A stretch of DNA of 6,740 nt, taken from positions 1-6,740 of the forward strand of contig JAGHZG010000088.1 of NCBI GenBank assembly GCA_017743275.1, written 5' to 3'. The notes below the pieces were generated by a model, which made no database searches, had not been told where the DNA came from, and saw only the letters and a program-made list of their open reading frames with translations. The translations under genes and the position numbers were made by a program. Positions 6,613 to 6,740 of the stretch are shown here, in pieces. Source of the stretch: Chloroflexota bacterium. Lineage in GTDB: Bacteria > Chloroflexota > Anaerolineae > B4-G1 > DUEL01. How positions within the stretch are numbered: position 1 is the first letter of the stretch; each line of letters begins with the position of its first letter.

Positions 6613-6740
6613 TGGAACCGTCTCCATCGGCATTGGGACCGTACACCTTTCTCCTGGTCGGGAAGGCCCCAGAAGCGCGGTGGCCGATGGTTCTGGAGCA
6701 GGCACTGGCCCCCCTGGGACACCTCTATATTGTGCCGGAG
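6612..6740 (+). CDS. Start of a third operon gene, possibly receiver-like (truncated by window end)
   Basis: An ATG at 6612 overlaps the gene 2 stop by one base (TGATG) and opens a frame of 43 codons that stays open to the last base, so the C-terminus is missing. A GAGGAG site precedes it. The visible part has a short Pro/Ser-rich start, then a hydrophobic strand (TFLLVG, residues 12-17), an amphipathic helix with Trp and Leu, and a second strand (GHLYIVPE, 36-43). This beta-alpha-beta pattern resembles the start of a CheY-like fold. The acidic pair normally found after strand 1 is replaced by Gly-Lys, so it would be a non-canonical receiver if it is one. The junction makes it very likely a real co-transcribed gene. 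Its identity is a weak inference, and it could carry the output function missing from genes 1 and 2. Confidence 0.65.
   Translation, partial: MEPSPSALGPYTFLLVGKAPEARWPMVLEQALAPLGHLYIVPE

Noticed and set aside
1..6740. CRISPR arrays, tRNA or rRNA genes, insertion sequences
   Set aside because: No regularly spaced repeats, no tRNA-like cloverleaf or rRNA-like sequence, and no transposase or terminal inverted repeats were seen; the window is filled by two large kinase genes.

Overview
The window (about 60% G+C, read by eye) is almost entirely coding on the + strand. It looks like the start of a signal-transduction operon from a free-living bacterium. Large soluble kinases built from receiver, GAF and histidine-kinase modules, packed in tightly coupled genes, are typical of Chloroflexota (Anaerolineae-like lineages) and some cyanobacteria or deltaproteobacteria. 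I favour Chloroflexota, but this is inference from protein style, not from a phylogenetic marker.

Layout. Positions 1-133 carry no gene I can defend and lead into a promoter region. A plausible sigma70-type promoter (TTGACC, 16-bp gap, TATTAT; 141-168) sits just before the first gene. Gene 1 (191-2458, alternative starts at 134 and 173) encodes an unusual hybrid sensor kinase: two N-terminal S1 (OB-fold, RNA-binding type) domains, a receiver domain, a GAF-like domain and a complete histidine-kinase core. Gene 2 (2467-6612, alternative GTG start at 2455 inside the stop of gene 1) encodes a 1381-residue protein: receiver, six tandem GAF domains, and an atypical histidine-kinase C-terminus. Gene 3 begins at 6612, overlapping the gene 2 stop by one base (TGATG), and runs off the window. 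Its first 43 residues weakly resemble the beginning of a receiver-like fold without the acidic pocket.

How they may work together. Both complete proteins are predicted cytoplasmic (no signal peptide or membrane segment). Both carry a receiver at or near the N-terminus and an ATPase module at the C-terminus, and neither has a DNA-binding or enzymatic output domain. The arrangement suggests a multi-kinase relay or integrator, with receivers gating the kinases. The output may be the third or later genes. The most unusual part is the S1-S1 module on gene 1, which raises the possibility that RNA or the translation machinery is an input or target of a two-component system.

A separate base-level signal is that two palindromic tetramers, TCGA and AGCT, appear to be completely absent from all 6740 bases, and codon choice seems bent around them. 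This hints at restriction-modification pressure in the host.
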